This document shows positions 36,499 through 48,721 of a stretch of 64,000 bases of DNA, piece by piece. The stretch is from Paenisporosarcina sp. OV554 (GTDB lineage: Bacteria > Bacillota > Bacilli > Bacillales_A > Planococcaceae): the NCBI RefSeq assembly GCF_003058165.1, contig NZ_QBUC01000009.1, positions 1 through 64,000 on the forward strand. Direction: 5' to 3'. Each line of letters opens with the position of its first letter. Positions within the stretch are counted from its first letter, which is position 1. Below the pieces are notes generated by a model. That model was not told where the DNA came from and did not search any database. It saw only the letters and a list, made by a program, of their open reading frames with translations. Made by a program: the position numbers and the translations under genes.

Positions 36499-37827
36499 AT
36501 GAAGTGGACACGGGTTATTAGTGGCTATTTATTGCTCTTAATTGCTGTTTTATTAGTCTTGCCAAGCTTGCCCATTAGTGCCAGTTCGTCAGAAGTTTAC
36601 CGTATCCCAGTTAAAAATGAAGTTGAAAAAGGATTATATGCCTTCTTGCAACGAGCTTTTGAAGAAGCGGAAGCAGCGGGAGCAGAGGTCGTTATTTTAG
36701 ATATCGACACGCCAGGTGGGTTTGTAGATACTGCAGGTGATATCGGGAAGCTAATGGATGATACTCCATTAACCACAATTGCTTTTATTAATAATGATGC
36801 CTTATCTGCTGGTGCTTTTATTGCACTACATGCTGATGAAATTTATATGGTGCCGAGTGGACGTATCGGAGCAGCTGCAGTTATTGATGGTGCAGGAAAT
36901 GCGGCAGAAGATAAAGCTGTAAGCGCTTGGTCTACAGCCATGATAACAGCAGCTGAGTCATCTAATCGCAATCCTGAATATGCCCTTGCCATGGCAGATA
37001 AATCAGTAGATTTACCTGAGTACCGTGCCCCAGAAGGGAAACTGTTAACTTTATCAGCTAACGAAGCGTTAAAAGTGAGGTATTCAGAGGGAACTGTTGC
37101 ATCTTTCGAAGAATTAATCACAAAATTAGATCTTTCGGAGGCGAAAGTCACTTCATTAAATGAAACGTTTGCAGAAAAAGTGGCGCGCTTTGTGACAAAT
37201 CCTATTATCGTACCTATTCTATTGTCCATCGCCAGTTTAGGGCTAATTGTCGAGCTGTACTCTCCAGGTTTCGGGGTAGCTGGCACAATGGGGTTATCTG
37301 CCCTTGGATTATTCTTCTTTGGTCATTTGGTGGCAGGGCTTGCTGGGTATGAATCGATTATTCTCTTTATGATCGGTGTGGCATTCATTATCGCTGAACT
37401 TTTCCTACCAGGGGCAATTGCAGGTATAATAGGTTTAGCGTTAATTATTGGTAGTATACTTCTTGCGGGAGGCAATGTGGTTCATATGGGAATATCCGTA
37501 TTAATCGCGTTAATCGTCGCAATTGTAGGAATGGTGATTATCATGAAATTCTTTGGAAAGAATATCAAGTTTTTTGACAAGATAATTTTGACTGATGCAA
37601 CCGATACAGAACATGGTTATGTATCAAACGTCAACCGTTATGAATTAGTAGGCAGGATAGCGGTAAGCATGACACCTCTTCGTCCTTCGGGAACGATTAT
37701 GTTGGATGGTGAACGAATTGATGCAGTCACTGAAGGTGGCTATATTGATTCGAAAAAAGCAGTAAAGATTATTAAAGTTGAAGGCTCTCGTACAGTCGTA
37801 CGTGAGGTCAAAGAAGGGGAGGAATAA
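36499..37827 (+). CDS. nfeD: Membrane-bound NfeD-family serine protease-like protein
   Basis: A 442-residue protein: signal/anchor helix (about 5-29), a ClpP/SppA-like periplasmic domain with LDIDTPGGF and the nucleophile region [12 protein letters not shown] (about 98-109), several membrane helices (about 235-350), and a C-terminal OB-fold NfeD domain. It is the partner of flotillin FloA in membrane microdomain organisation. AAGGAGGAC precedes the ATG, and floA starts 2 bases later. Confidence 0.92.
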   Translation: MKWTRVISGYLLLLIAVLLVLPSLPISASSSEVYRIPVKNEVEKGLYAFLQRAFEEAEAAGAEVVILDIDTPGGFVDTAGDIGKLMDDTPLTTIAFINNDALSAGAFIALHADEIYMVPSGRIGAAAVIDGAGNAAEDKAVSAWSTAMITAAESSNRNPEYALAMADKSVDLPEYRAPEGKLLTLSANEALKVRYSEGTVASFEELITKLDLSEAKVTSLNETFAEKVARFVTNPIIVPILLSIASLGLIVELYSPGFGVAGTMGLSALGLFFFGHLVAGLAGYESIILFMIGVAFIIAELFLPGAIAGIIGLALIIGSILLAGGNVVHMGISVLIALIVAIVGMVIIMKFFGKNIKFFDKIILTDATDTEHGYVSNVNRYELVGRIAVSMTPLRPSGTIMLDGERIDAVTEGGYIDSKKAVKIIKVEGSRTVVREVKEGEE

Positions 37828-37829
37828 AC

Positions 37830-38840
37830 ATGATTGAAGGTATTACAGGAGGCACAATTGGTGTTGTAGTTGCCATTATTGCCGCATTTATTCTATTGTC
37901 GATTTTCTTTACGTTTGTACCAATCGCATTATGGATATCTGCAGTAGCAGCTGGAGTGAAAATTAGCATATTTACATTAGTGGGGATGAGACTACGTCGT
38001 GTTATTCCATCACGTATCGTTAACCCATTAATTAAAGCACATAAAGCAGGTATTACAGTTACAAATAATCAACTAGAAAGTCACTATTTAGCTGGTGGTA
38101 ATGTTGACCGCGTTGTAAATGCATTAATTGCGGCTCACAGAGCAAATATTGATCTACCATTTGAACGTGCAGCAGCAATTGATTTAGCTGGCCGTGATGT
38201 ATTAGAAGCTGTCCAAATGTCGGTTAACCCTAAGGTGATAGAAACGCCTTTTATCGCGGGTGTTGCAATGAATGGTATTGAAGTAAAGGCAAAAGCACGT
38301 ATTACGGTTCGTGCAAATATTGATCGTTTAGTCGGTGGAGCTGGGGAAGAAACAATCGTAGCTCGTGTTGGTGAAGGGATTATATCAACAATCGGTTCTA
38401 GTGAAAATCATAAAAGAGTACTAGAAAACCCAGATATGATTTCTCAGACTGTTTTATCAAAAGGTCTTGATTCGGGTACTGCTTTTGAAATCTTATCGAT
38501 CGATATCGCCGATGTGGATATAGGTAAAAACATTGGTGCGGAACTACAAACGGAGCAAGCCGAAGCAGATAAGAAAATTGCACAAGCAAAAGCTGAAGAA
38601 CGTCGCGCAATGGCTGTAGCAACTGAACAAGAAAATATTGCTAAAGTTCAAGAAATGCGTGCAAAAGTAGTTGGTGCAGAAGCTGAAATTCCACTTGCTA
38701 TGGCAGAAGCATTACGTGAAGGTAATATTGGTGTAATGGATTATATGAATTACAAAAATCTTCAAGCTGATACAAGTATGCGTGATTCGATTAGTAAAAT
38801 CGGTGGCGATAAATCAAAGACTGATCTAACGAAAGATTAA
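37830..38840 (+). CDS. floA: Flotillin-like protein FloA
   Basis: A 336-residue SPFH-family protein with one N-terminal membrane segment (about 8-48, hairpin-like), the flotillin domain with repeated motifs, and the Glu/Ala-rich coiled coil ([20 protein letters not shown]). It organises functional membrane microdomains. It is coupled tightly to nfeD. Confidence 0.95.
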   Translation: MIEGITGGTIGVVVAIIAAFILLSIFFTFVPIALWISAVAAGVKISIFTLVGMRLRRVIPSRIVNPLIKAHKAGITVTNNQLESHYLAGGNVDRVVNALIAAHRANIDLPFERAAAIDLAGRDVLEAVQMSVNPKVIETPFIAGVAMNGIEVKAKARITVRANIDRLVGGAGEETIVARVGEGIISTIGSSENHKRVLENPDMISQTVLSKGLDSGTAFEILSIDIADVDIGKNIGAELQTEQAEADKKIAQAKAEERRAMAVATEQENIAKVQEMRAKVVGAEAEIPLAMAEALREGNIGVMDYMNYKNLQADTSMRDSISKIGGDKSKTDLTKD

Positions 38841-38876
38841 TCCGGATCAGGAAGCCCTTGAAGGAGGGAGTTAACA

Positions 38877-39320
38877 GTGGAAGTTATCATTATTGCGATT
38901 ATTGGATTTATCATTAGTGCGATTTCTAAACGTAAAAATCCAGATGATGGTGGCGGAAAAACAAAGCCTTTCTTGCCAAATCAGACAAATCAACGATCGA
39001 CAAAAAAACTCGAAGATTACGCTAAAGAAATTTACGGCGATGTTCAAAAGCAAATTTCTGAAAGACAGGTACCACGAACAAACACAAAACCTGATGTTAT
39101 TAGTCAAATGGAACAAGTGAAAAATTTACCGTCAGACCAGCCGATGACTGATGATCAACGAGCTGCAAGACGTCCAGGAAGACTTTCAGCGCATCAATCA
39201 GCTGATTTTGTTCGCAATAAGTCAACTGATCCAATTAATCTTGTACCAACAACTGAAGATCAATTGCGACAAGCGATTATTTTCTCGGAGATTCTAGCAC
39301 CTCCAAAATCTAAACGATAA
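38877..39320 (+). CDS. Membrane-anchored hypothetical protein, yqfB position
   Basis: A 147-residue protein with one N-terminal hydrophobic segment (EVIIIAIIGFIISAI) and a long hydrophilic, proline/glutamine-rich remainder ending in RQAIIFSEILAPPKSKR. The C-terminal block resembles a short conserved tail of uncharacterised Firmicute proteins found next to flotillin genes. GTG start with an AAGGAGGGAG site. Being third after nfeD and floA suggests a role at the membrane, but no function is known. Confidence 0.7.
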   Translation: MEVIIIAIIGFIISAISKRKNPDDGGGKTKPFLPNQTNQRSTKKLEDYAKEIYGDVQKQISERQVPRTNTKPDVISQMEQVKNLPSDQPMTDDQRAARRPGRLSAHQSADFVRNKSTDPINLVPTTEDQLRQAIIFSEILAPPKSKR

Positions 39321-39371
39321 CTCATGACCTTCTCTCAATCAGCATATGCTGATTGTAAGGAGGTCTTTTAT

Positions 39372-39614
39372 TTGTTAAACAATCATCTTCAACTGACTCC
39401 ATTTATACATATTGACAACTTTGATAACATCCGTGTTAATGGACCTTTTGAATTAATACAATTAAGTCCCCATTTATGTCAACTTAGTGGAAATGGATAT
39501 ACGCTGACGATTGAATCAATAGACACAGTTATTAATTCCATGAATGTAGAAGAAATTACGATAAAGGTCCGCAACTTGAAACGACTTGAGCTGCGGAAAA
39601 TGGATATGGATTGA
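39372..39614 (+). CDS. yqfC: Sporulation protein YqfC
   Basis: An 80-residue beta-rich protein of the YqfC family (LTPFIHIDNF...ITIKVRNLKRLELR). TTG at 39372 is chosen because AAGGAGGTC precedes it; the ATG at 39324 would add 16 residues with no ribosome binding site. It overlaps yqfD and is needed, with YqfD, for normal sporulation in Bacillus according to family knowledge. Confidence 0.85.
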   Translation: MLNNHLQLTPFIHIDNFDNIRVNGPFELIQLSPHLCQLSGNGYTLTIESIDTVINSMNVEEITIKVRNLKRLELRKMDMD

Positions 39615-40732
39615 TGGTCAAAAACGGACGAAAAATCACTTGCCAAATTAAGACTCATGATCGGTTATATCCATTTCTTCATACACTCAAAGAAAACAAA
39701 GTTTACATAATAAAATTATCCACTACAAAATCAAGTGCTACATTTACCATCTATGAAAAAGATTTATCAATTGTTCGTAAAATTCGAAAACAATATAAGT
39801 TGCCGATTCATATTACAAGACCCGATACAGATCAAATCATCCAATTTCAATGGAGTATGCTTTTGGGGTTATTCGGATTTATTATCATTCCATATATCTG
39901 TTCTTTATTCTTGTGGCAAATTTCAATTGATGATTTTTCTGATGAAAGGCAGGTTAGACTTGAACAGGAACTACATGATTTAAAAGTTGATGAAAAAAAA
40001 TTGCTGACTAGTTTGGTTAGCGATGCGAAAATAAGACAAGTATTATTAGCAAATAACCATGATCTTTCCTGGATTCATATTAAAAGGACTGGCTCTAAAC
40101 TGAATATTACTTCTGTTCCAGCTCCTATCATCTTTCGAGAACCAACCGATAATAAGGTTCCTTCAAATTTAGTAGCACTAAGAAGAGGTGTTATCACACA
40201 TTATGATCTACGCTCTGGCGAACGTGTAGCGCCACTTCACTCAACCGTGAAAAATGGAGATATGTTGGTAACTGGGGTATTGAAACAAGGAAAGAAATAT
40301 TTGCTTGTCGGTGCAGAAGGCAAAGTGTTTGCCGATTTTTGGTACGAAACTTCTTTTGAATTACCAACTAAGATTGTTTACGACAAATTCATATCAGAAG
40401 AAGTGAAAATACTTCAAGTTTCATCACCATGGAAAAAGTTTAAAAAAGAACCAAGTAAAGACCATTTTATCGAGTTATGTAAAAGCGTTTTTGAAATCGA
40501 GCATCAAACCATTGTTGAAAAAGTAACAGTTAAAGTAACTGAACAATGGATTGAAGAAGCATTTATGCCAATGCTAAGATTGAGAACTGCTTCTGGATTG
40601 TCGCCAAAAGGGAAAATTAAGGATGAAAAGATTTTACACATGACGTGGACAAATGATACAGTAAAAGGGAAAGTATTGTACTATGTGAACGATAACATCG
40701 CAGGTAAAAGACCTATTCATCAAGGAGACTGA
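39614..40732 (+). CDS. yqfD: Sporulation protein YqfD
   Basis: A 372-residue protein with a single central membrane segment (about 78-100, GFIIIPYICSLFLW) and a large C-terminal extracytoplasmic domain. It is the homologue of YqfD, required for mid-stage sporulation in Bacillus. Start ATG overlaps the yqfC TGA (TGATG). Its presence supports an endospore-forming ancestry. Confidence 0.87.
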   Translation: MVKNGRKITCQIKTHDRLYPFLHTLKENKVYIIKLSTTKSSATFTIYEKDLSIVRKIRKQYKLPIHITRPDTDQIIQFQWSMLLGLFGFIIIPYICSLFLWQISIDDFSDERQVRLEQELHDLKVDEKKLLTSLVSDAKIRQVLLANNHDLSWIHIKRTGSKLNITSVPAPIIFREPTDNKVPSNLVALRRGVITHYDLRSGERVAPLHSTVKNGDMLVTGVLKQGKKYLLVGAEGKVFADFWYETSFELPTKIVYDKFISEEVKILQVSSPWKKFKKEPSKDHFIELCKSVFEIEHQTIVEKVTVKVTEQWIEEAFMPMLRLRTASGLSPKGKIKDEKILHMTWTNDTVKGKVLYYVNDNIAGKRPIHQGD

Positions 40733-40734
40733 GT

Positions 40735-41697
40735 ATGCAGGAAGAACAATTGACGGAATTACATGTTCAAGACCCAAATGAAGCCATCTTACTGCTCGGA
40801 ATTTCAGATGGTAATATGAAATTGATTGAACAAGAGTTAGGCGTTCAAGTCATCACCAGAGGCGAATCAATTCGTCTGGTTGGAGAATTAGAAAAAACTG
40901 CAACTGCAAAAATATTAATTGAACAACTATTAAAAGTCATTCGAAAAGGTATTAATATTAACCAAAGAGATGTTAGTACAGCTTTAGAAATGAATAGCGC
41001 TGGAACTATAGAATATTTTGCTGAACTATATGATGAAGAAATTGCAAGGAATGTAAAAGGTAAAGCCATTCGTGCCAAAACAATAGGCCAACGAGAATAT
41101 ATTCAAGCTATGCGTCACAAAGATTTAGTCTTTTGTATAGGTCCTGCAGGTACAGGTAAAACATATTTAGCTGTAGTGTTAGCAACACAAGCATTAAAAA
41201 ATGGTCATGTGAAACGAATCATATTAACTCGACCAGCTGTTGAAGCAGGAGAGAGCTTGGGCTTCCTACCAGGAGACTTGAAAGAAAAAGTAGATCCATA
41301 CTTACGTCCATTATATGATGCACTTCATGATGTGCTAGGAACTGAGCAGACAGCTCGTTTTTTAGAAAGAGGAACAATTGAAATTGCGCCTCTTGCCTAT
41401 ATGCGTGGCCGTACATTAGATGACGCGTTTGTCATTTTAGACGAAGCTCAAAATTCGACTAAAGCTCAAATGAAAATGTTTTTAACTCGCTTAGGCTTTG
41501 GATCTAAAATGGTCATTACCGGAGATAAAACTCAAATCGATTTACCTCCGCGTATTGAATCTGGTCTAAAAGTGGCTGAGAAAATTTTGTCTAATGTCAG
41601 TGGCATACACTTTCAAATGCTCGAGCAAGGGGACGTTGTCCGACATCCGCTCGTTGCAAAAATTATTCAAGCATATGAGGAACAGCAGTCTGAATAA
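40735..41697 (+). CDS. phoH: PhoH-family P-loop ATPase
   Basis: A 320-residue PhoH: a KH-like N-terminal part, then Walker A GPAGTGKTYLAVVLA near residue 140 and Walker B VILDEAQNST near 235, and a GDKTQIDLP motif. PhoH proteins are putative RNA helicases/ATPases linked to RNA metabolism. It is co-located with ybeY, a ribonuclease, as in most Firmicutes. ATG two bases after yqfD. Confidence 0.93.
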   Translation: MQEEQLTELHVQDPNEAILLLGISDGNMKLIEQELGVQVITRGESIRLVGELEKTATAKILIEQLLKVIRKGININQRDVSTALEMNSAGTIEYFAELYDEEIARNVKGKAIRAKTIGQREYIQAMRHKDLVFCIGPAGTGKTYLAVVLATQALKNGHVKRIILTRPAVEAGESLGFLPGDLKEKVDPYLRPLYDALHDVLGTEQTARFLERGTIEIAPLAYMRGRTLDDAFVILDEAQNSTKAQMKMFLTRLGFGSKMVITGDKTQIDLPPRIESGLKVAEKILSNVSGIHFQMLEQGDVVRHPLVAKIIQAYEEQQSE

Positions 41698-41715
41698 GGC
41701 TGCTGTTTTTTTTAT
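41681..41715 (+). terminator. Intrinsic terminator overlapping the phoH end
   Basis: AACAGCAG (41681-41688) pairs with CTGCTGTT (41700-41707), followed by eight T residues. The left arm lies inside the last phoH codons. Confidence 0.75.
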
Positions 41716-41886
41716 ATTTATTGTAAGGTTGTTTGAATATATTACTCTATTACATAGTGTCGTTTATCATCTTCTATAGTTACCCATTTCACCTAATATT
41801 TTGCGCAATTCTTCAATGTTTTACAATATACGGTGTAATGATTGAAAATTCTTGATATGATAAGAGGTAGAAGATGGGGTGATGCA

Positions 41887-43992
41887 GTGAATAGCTGGTT
41901 TAGAAAAATGCAGTCACTAGTGGGCTACCGAACTTTTACTTATTTAACGATTGTGATAACAGGATTACTCCTATTCTTACTCCTTATTAATGATGTGCGT
42001 CCCGAAAAATATGACATCAAACAGTTTGACTTATCACAAGATACTATTCGTTCAGTGAAAACTGTGGAGGACCCTGTTAAGACGGAAGAAGAACGTGTTC
42101 GAGCTGCTTCTGAAGTCACGAGTGTCTATCAATTCTCAGAAGAAATTGGGAAAAATCGTGCCGCAATCGTCACTTCCGTTTTTGATTATGTATTGGAAGT
42201 GAAAACAGAGACAGATGGAGAAAAGTTTCCAATCGAAGAACAAGTAAATATGTTGAAGAAAAACTTACTTGTCCTTGAAGAAGAAGGGGAAGGTATTCGT
42301 TTTTCAGATGATGCACTTCTGACATTACTAGGTGCAGATAGTACTATTTTAACCAATTTACGAGACTCGATTACAACGTCTATTCGAGATATCATGAGTA
42401 AGCCAATTCGTTCTGAACAAGTAGCATCTGCAAAAAACGAAATAGAAAAACGAATTCGAAGCAATTCAGCTATCCCTGGGAGTATCTTACCTACTGCCGT
42501 GTTAATCGGTCGGTATGGTATTAATGAAAATGAAACGTTAAATGAAGAGTTAACAGAAGCAAGAATTGCTCAAGCTAGAGAAAGTATTGAACCAACCAAG
42601 ATACTGCAAGGACAAGTAATCGTTCAAGAAGGTCAAGTAATTGATCGAGAAGTGTATCGACAACTTGGAGTAGTTGGTATGTTAACTAATCAATCTTCAT
42701 TAAAACCTATTTTTGGATTAATCCTTTTTATCGGGCTTTGTATGTGGCTCGTATTTATGCAAGTATCAAAATGGAGAACAGATAAAGATGAGAGACAATC
42801 TGCGTTAACGGTAGTAATGCTCATATTAATTCTTTCTGTGGTAGGCATGAAATTAATAAATTTAGTGTCTGGTAATTTTGATGTCTCCATTGCGTTCTTA
42901 TTTCCAACTGCCCTAGCACCCATGCTCGTCCGTTCCTTAATTAATGAACGCTTTGCCATATTAACAGCATTTTTAACAGCTGCTGTAGCAGGTATTGTTT
43001 TCCAAGAAGGATATTCTGTTGTATTTCAAATGGAAATCACCCTATATATCCTGTTTGGTGGATTGGCAGGCTTATATGTCATTCAAGGCGCTGAAAAACG
43101 GTCGCACTTGTTACAAACGAGTATGAGTGTCGTTGGTGTTAATGTTGCGTTCATGTCATTTTATTTACTTATGACTCAGTCAGACTACGGAGTAAGTGAA
43201 CTTCTCTTTTATGGCATTGCTGCAGTCACATCTGGTTTATTATCAGGTGCACTGACGATTGGTTTATTACCTTTCTTTGAATCTGCTTTTGGGTTGATAT
43301 CTGCCATGAAGCTTATTGAACTTTCAAATCCAAATCATCCTTTATTGAAAAAAATCTTAACGGAAACGCCAGGAACTTACCATCATAGTGTTATGGTTGC
43401 TAATTTAGCAGACGCAGCCTGTGAATCTATTGGTGCAGATGGATTACTTGCACGTGTGGGTTGTTATTATCACGATATTGGCAAAACCAAACGACCAGGA
43501 TTTTTTATCGAGAATCAAATGAGTCATACAAACCCTCATGATTCCTTGCCTCCTGAAACAAGTCGAGATATTATATTATCTCATGGCAATGACGGTGCAA
43601 AATTACTACAAAAGTATAAAATGCCGAAAGAAATTATTGATATTGCTCAACAACATCACGGAACTTCTTTATTGAAATATTTTTATCACAAGGCAAAAGA
43701 GGATGGGAAATTAGTAAAAGAAGAAGAATATCGGTATGCAGGACCAAAACCACAAAAGAAAGAAACAGCCATCATTGCTATTGCTGATAGCGTTGAAGCT
43801 GCGGTAAGATCTATGAAACAGCCAACAGCAGAGAAAATAAAAGAGATTGTCCAATCAATCATCAAAGATAAATTACACGATGGTCAGTTCGATGAATGTG
43901 ATTTAACGTTAAAAGAGCTCAGAACAGTCGAACGTGTTTTGTGTGAAACGTTGAATGGTATCTTCCATTCTCGGATTGAATACCCACAATAA
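41887..43992 (+). CDS. pgpH: Membrane HD-domain c-di-AMP phosphodiesterase PgpH (YqfF)
   Basis: A 701-residue protein: an N-terminal membrane helix, an extracellular 7TMR-HDED domain (about 40-260), seven membrane helices (about 265-460) and a cytoplasmic HD domain with His499-His500 (YHHSVMV) and His529-Asp530 (YYHDIGK). PgpH hydrolyses cyclic di-AMP to pApA, so it tunes potassium and osmolyte homeostasis. GTG at 41887 with GGGGTGAT upstream is preferred over the TTG at 41842. Confidence 0.92.
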   Translation: MNSWFRKMQSLVGYRTFTYLTIVITGLLLFLLLINDVRPEKYDIKQFDLSQDTIRSVKTVEDPVKTEEERVRAASEVTSVYQFSEEIGKNRAAIVTSVFDYVLEVKTETDGEKFPIEEQVNMLKKNLLVLEEEGEGIRFSDDALLTLLGADSTILTNLRDSITTSIRDIMSKPIRSEQVASAKNEIEKRIRSNSAIPGSILPTAVLIGRYGINENETLNEELTEARIAQARESIEPTKILQGQVIVQEGQVIDREVYRQLGVVGMLTNQSSLKPIFGLILFIGLCMWLVFMQVSKWRTDKDERQSALTVVMLILILSVVGMKLINLVSGNFDVSIAFLFPTALAPMLVRSLINERFAILTAFLTAAVAGIVFQEGYSVVFQMEITLYILFGGLAGLYVIQGAEKRSHLLQTSMSVVGVNVAFMSFYLLMTQSDYGVSELLFYGIAAVTSGLLSGALTIGLLPFFESAFGLISAMKLIELSNPNHPLLKKILTETPGTYHHSVMVANLADAACESIGADGLLARVGCYYHDIGKTKRPGFFIENQMSHTNPHDSLPPETSRDIILSHGNDGAKLLQKYKMPKEIIDIAQQHHGTSLLKYFYHKAKEDGKLVKEEEYRYAGPKPQKKETAIIAIADSVEAAVRSMKQPTAEKIKEIVQSIIKDKLHDGQFDECDLTLKELRTVERVLCETLNGIFHSRIEYPQ

Positions 43993-44004
43993 AGGAGAAT
44001 TTTC

Positions 44005-44493
44005 ATGTACTTAACTTTGGATTTAAACGATGAAACGCAGTCTTTATCAACTGATAATTTACATTTAATTGAAAAAATGTTGCACCATGCTGCAGAAGCT
44101 CAAGGAATTGAAGCCGGTAGCGAATTGTCAGTAACTTTTGTTAATAATGAAGAAATTCAGCAAATAAACAATGAATACAGAGGAAAGAATGTACCTACGG
44201 ATGTAATTTCATTTGCAATGGAAGAACTCGGGGAAGGCGAAATTGCCATTAACGTAGAAGGTGCACCACGTATGCTTGGGGATATCATTATTTCCGTCGA
44301 ACGGGCAAAAGAACAAGCGGTAGATTATGGACATAGTGAAGAGAGAGAATTGGGTTTTCTCGCTATTCACGGTTTCTTACATTTACTAGGCTATGACCAT
44401 ATGGAAGAAGAAGATGAAAAAGAAATGACTGAAAAACAAGAGGCAATTCTGCAATCTTTTGGATTGAGACGTGAACAGGATGAAAAACAATAA
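44005..44493 (+). CDS. ybeY: Endoribonuclease YbeY
   Basis: A 162-residue metallo-endoribonuclease for 16S rRNA maturation and ribosome quality control. The zinc motif is HGFLHLLGYDH (HxxxHxxxxxH). AAAGGAG precedes the ATG. It lies 12 bases after pgpH and overlaps dgkA. Confidence 0.96.
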   Translation: MYLTLDLNDETQSLSTDNLHLIEKMLHHAAEAQGIEAGSELSVTFVNNEEIQQINNEYRGKNVPTDVISFAMEELGEGEIAINVEGAPRMLGDIIISVERAKEQAVDYGHSEERELGFLAIHGFLHLLGYDHMEEEDEKEMTEKQEAILQSFGLRREQDEKQ

Positions 44494-44845
44494 TTTTTTT
44501 GAATCGTTTAAGTATGCTTATGAAGGAATGATTCACGCAAGTAAGGGAGAACGGAATTTTCGTTTCCACTTATTTGCAGCTTTTATTGTAATGATCGCTG
44601 GGATTTTCAGTGGTATTTCAATGAATGAATGGATTATTTTAATTTTATGTATTTCAGGAATGTTAAGCTTAGAATTAATCAATTCTGCTTTAGAACGAGT
44701 AGTTGATTTAGCATCACCTGAAATACATGATTTCGCTAAGCAAGCAAAGGATATGGGTGCTGCTGCAGTTCTTGTATTTGCCTGTGCAAGTGCTATAATC
44801 GGAATACTCATCTTTTTACCTAAGTGGATGGAAATATTTAATTGA
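44480..44845 (+). CDS. dgkA: Diacylglycerol/undecaprenol kinase DgkA
   Basis: A 121-residue integral membrane kinase with three helices and the catalytic block LSLELINSALERVVDL. In Firmicutes this protein phosphorylates undecaprenol to recycle the cell-wall carrier. ATG 44480 is used; it overlaps the ybeY end, as expected for coupled translation. Confidence 0.93.
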   Translation: MKNNNFFESFKYAYEGMIHASKGERNFRFHLFAAFIVMIAGIFSGISMNEWIILILCISGMLSLELINSALERVVDLASPEIHDFAKQAKDMGAAAVLVFACASAIIGILIFLPKWMEIFN

Positions 44846-44854
44846 GGTGTTTGA

Positions 44855-46166
<1,312 letters not shown>

Positions 46167-46184
46167 TAAGGGGCGTGTGGGCAG

Positions 46185-46979
46185 TTGCTGAATCGTATAG
46201 AAGGCATTGTCTTAAAAACGCAAGATTATGGGGAAGCCAATAAAATAGTCACTCTTTTCTCACAAGAGGGTGGCAAAATTACAGCGATGGCCAGGGGTGC
46301 GAAAAAACCTGCAAGTCGCTTGGCTGCAATTACCCAACCTTTTACACATGGCTCTTTTTTAATTCAACAGGGTCGTGGAATGGGGACTATGCAACAAGGC
46401 GAACAAGTGGAATCTTATCGACATATTCGTCAAGATATTGAAGCGACTGCTTATGCAAGCTTTATCGTGGAATTGATTGATCGAGCAGTGGATGATCGAA
46501 CTCCACAACCTTCCATATTTAATTTACTGCAACATGCATTACATGCAATCTCAGATGAATATGATCCTGAAGCTATTGCTTTATTTGTGGAATGGAAAAT
46601 GTTGCCAGTCACTGGTATTTATCCAACCTTACATCAATGTACAAATTGTGGTGCAACGGAAGGTGAATTCGCATTTTCATTCCAACAAATCGGTTTCCTA
46701 TGTCATCGCTGTTTTAGTATTGATCGATATATTATTCGTTTAACTCCTGCGCAAGTTAAGCTCATACGAACGTTTTATACAGTACCGATTGAGCAAGTAG
46801 GGAAGTTAACATTAAAAAAAGAAACGAAAACATTTATTAAAAAGATTGTACGAACTATTTATGAAGAACAAACTGGTATTCGGTTAAAGACGCGGTCATT
46901 TATTGATCAGCTAGATCGTTCACCGCAATATTTCCCTAAAAAAGAAAATCCGTCTACTGCTCCTGAAGAAGGAGTGTAG
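46185..46979 (+). CDS. recO: DNA repair protein RecO
   Basis: A 264-residue protein with an N-terminal OB fold (about 1-80) and a zinc finger (CTNCG ... CHRC, about 147-180). It loads RecA on SSB-coated single strands in the RecFOR pathway. TTG start after AAGGGGCG. A shared terminator with glyQS overlaps its last codons. Confidence 0.95.
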   Translation: MLNRIEGIVLKTQDYGEANKIVTLFSQEGGKITAMARGAKKPASRLAAITQPFTHGSFLIQQGRGMGTMQQGEQVESYRHIRQDIEATAYASFIVELIDRAVDDRTPQPSIFNLLQHALHAISDEYDPEAIALFVEWKMLPVTGIYPTLHQCTNCGATEGEFAFSFQQIGFLCHRCFSIDRYIIRLTPAQVKLIRTFYTVPIEQVGKLTLKKETKTFIKKIVRTIYEEQTGIRLKTRSFIDQLDRSPQYFPKKENPSTAPEEGV

Positions 46980-46990
46980 ACGGATTTTTT
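46945..46990. terminator. Bidirectional terminator between recO and glyQS
   Basis: AAAATCCGTCTAC (46945-46956) pairs with GTAGACGGATTTT (46976-46988), with a second inner CTCC/GGAG pairing, and T-runs on each strand. Its left arm is coding sequence of recO. Confidence 0.85.
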
Positions 46991-47002
46991 TATTCGTTTA
47001 CC

Positions 47003-48385
47003 TTAAAACTCTAAGTGTTTTTCGATATATGCTTTTACATCAATAATTGGCATACGTGTTTGTTCCATTGAGTCGCGATGACGAACCGTTACTTGACCGT
47101 CTTCTACTGAATCAAAGTCATACGTAATACAGAAAGGTGTACCAATTTCATCTTGTCGTCGGTACCGTTTACCAATTGATTGAGAATCATCATAATCCAC
47201 CATGAACGATTTGCTTAACTCAGCAAATACTCCGTTAGCGCCTTCAGCTAATTTTTTTGATAAAGGCAAAATTGCTGCTTTTACAGGAGCTAAAGCGGGA
47301 TGGAATCTTAAAACAGTACGTTTATCGTCGCCTTCAAGAGCTTCTTCTGCATAAGCATCACACAAGAAAGCAAGTGTAACACGGTCTGCACCTAGTGATG
47401 GTTCGATACAGAAAGGTACATAGCGTTCGTTTGTAATAGGATCGATATAATTAAAATCTTCACCTGAATGTTCCATATGACGTTTTAAATCGAAATCGGT
47501 GCGGTCTGCAATTCCCCATAACTCGCCCCAACCGAATGGGAATTTATATTCCACATCTGTTGTAGCAGAAGCGTAGTGAGACAGTTCTTCTACATCATGA
47601 TCACGTAAACGAATGTTATCTTCAGTTAAACCTAAGTTTAATAACCAGTTCTTACAATAATCGCGCCAGTAAGCGAACCATTCTAAGTCTTCACCTGGTT
47701 TACAGAAGAACTCAAGTTCCATTTGCTCAAATTCACGTGTTCTGAACGTAAAGTTACCTGGTGTAATTTCATTTCTAAAACTTTTACCAATTTGTGCAAT
47801 ACCAAAAGGCATTTTTTTACGCATTGAACGTTGAACATTTTTGAAGTTAACAAAAATTCCTTGCGCTGTTTCTGGACGTAAGTAAATATCGTTTGATGAT
47901 GCTTCAGTTACACCTTGAGAGGTTTTAAACATCAAATTAAATTGGCGAATATCTGTAAAATCTTGCGCGCCGCAATCTGGACAAGTGATAGAATGTTCGC
48001 TAATTAGTTCTTGCATCTTTTCAAAAGAAAGGCCATCAACAATCATTTCGATTCCTTTAGTTTCAAGTGCATCTTCAATTAACTTATCAGCCCGGTGACG
48101 TGCTTTACATTTTTTACAATCAATCATTGGGTCGTTAAAGTTTCCAATATGACCAGAAGCTGACCATACTTTTGGGTTCATTAAGATAGCAGCGTCCACT
48201 CCAACATTGTATGGAGATTCTTGAACGAATTTGCGCCACCATGCTTTTTTGATGTTGTTCTTAAGTTCAATTCCTAGTGGACCATAATCCCATGTGTTGG
48301 CTAAGCCACCGTAAATATCTGATCCAGGAAATACAAAACCTCTGTGTTTCGCTAAACTTACTACTTTTTCCATTGTGATTGTCAT
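47003..48385 (-). CDS. glyQS: Glycyl-tRNA synthetase, single-chain dimeric type
   Basis: A 460-residue class II synthetase with motifs including [35 protein letters not shown] and [11 protein letters not shown], and a zinc-binding Cys cluster (CKKC ... CPDCG). It is the homodimeric kind found in staphylococci and Planococcaceae instead of the GlyQ/GlyS heterotetramer of Bacillus subtilis. ATG 48385 has GGAGGG 7 bases upstream; the longer frame to 48451 runs into the T-box terminator. Controlled by the T-box leader at 48404-48625. Confidence 0.96.
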   Translation of the reverse strand: MTITMEKVVSLAKHRGFVFPGSDIYGGLANTWDYGPLGIELKNNIKKAWWRKFVQESPYNVGVDAAILMNPKVWSASGHIGNFNDPMIDCKKCKARHRADKLIEDALETKGIEMIVDGLSFEKMQELISEHSITCPDCGAQDFTDIRQFNLMFKTSQGVTEASSNDIYLRPETAQGIFVNFKNVQRSMRKKMPFGIAQIGKSFRNEITPGNFTFRTREFEQMELEFFCKPGEDLEWFAYWRDYCKNWLLNLGLTEDNIRLRDHDVEELSHYASATTDVEYKFPFGWGELWGIADRTDFDLKRHMEHSGEDFNYIDPITNERYVPFCIEPSLGADRVTLAFLCDAYAEEALEGDDKRTVLRFHPALAPVKAAILPLSKKLAEGANGVFAELSKSFMVDYDDSQSIGKRYRRQDEIGTPFCITYDFDSVEDGQVTVRHRDSMEQTRMPIIDVKAYIEKHLEF

Positions 48386-48403
48386 GAAAAATCCCTCCAA
48401 AAT

Positions 48404-48625
48404 AAAAATAGCACTCGTCCCCGGACAATAAATGTCCGGGGACGAGTGCATAATACCCGCGGTTCCACCCCAGTTAACTGCAAACTGATTTGCAATTCAC
48501 TTTCAAAAAATCATGACTCCAGGACGCCTTTTCGTGTTCGATGCAGACTTTCACTGTCTCTGCTCGCTTAAGTGAACATTACTTATTTTCCTATCTTCGT
48601 CTATATAATTGAATACACTATAACA
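48404..48625 (-). promoter_or_regulatory. T-box riboswitch (glycine) upstream of glyQS
   Basis: On the minus strand there is the T-box TGGAACCGCGGG (48456-48467) and, after it, a long terminator hairpin GCACTCGTCCCCGGACA/TGTCCGGGGACGAGTGC (48411-48449) with a T-rich tail. Uncharged tRNA pairing with the T-box would favour the antiterminator. The upstream 150 bases form a stem I region. The specifier codon was not located with certainty; GGC would be expected. Confidence 0.93.
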
Positions 48626-48721
48626 TACTACTGTGAAAAGCACCACTTAGGCAATACACTAGATAACACTACTTAAATAGTATATAATAATGAACATTGA
48701 GTATAACACATTTTTGAGGCG

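Noticed and set aside
48386-48451. Upstream start of glyQS at 48451
   Set aside because: This stretch is the T-box terminator hairpin; the ATG at 48385 has a perfect ribosome binding site and matches the family start.
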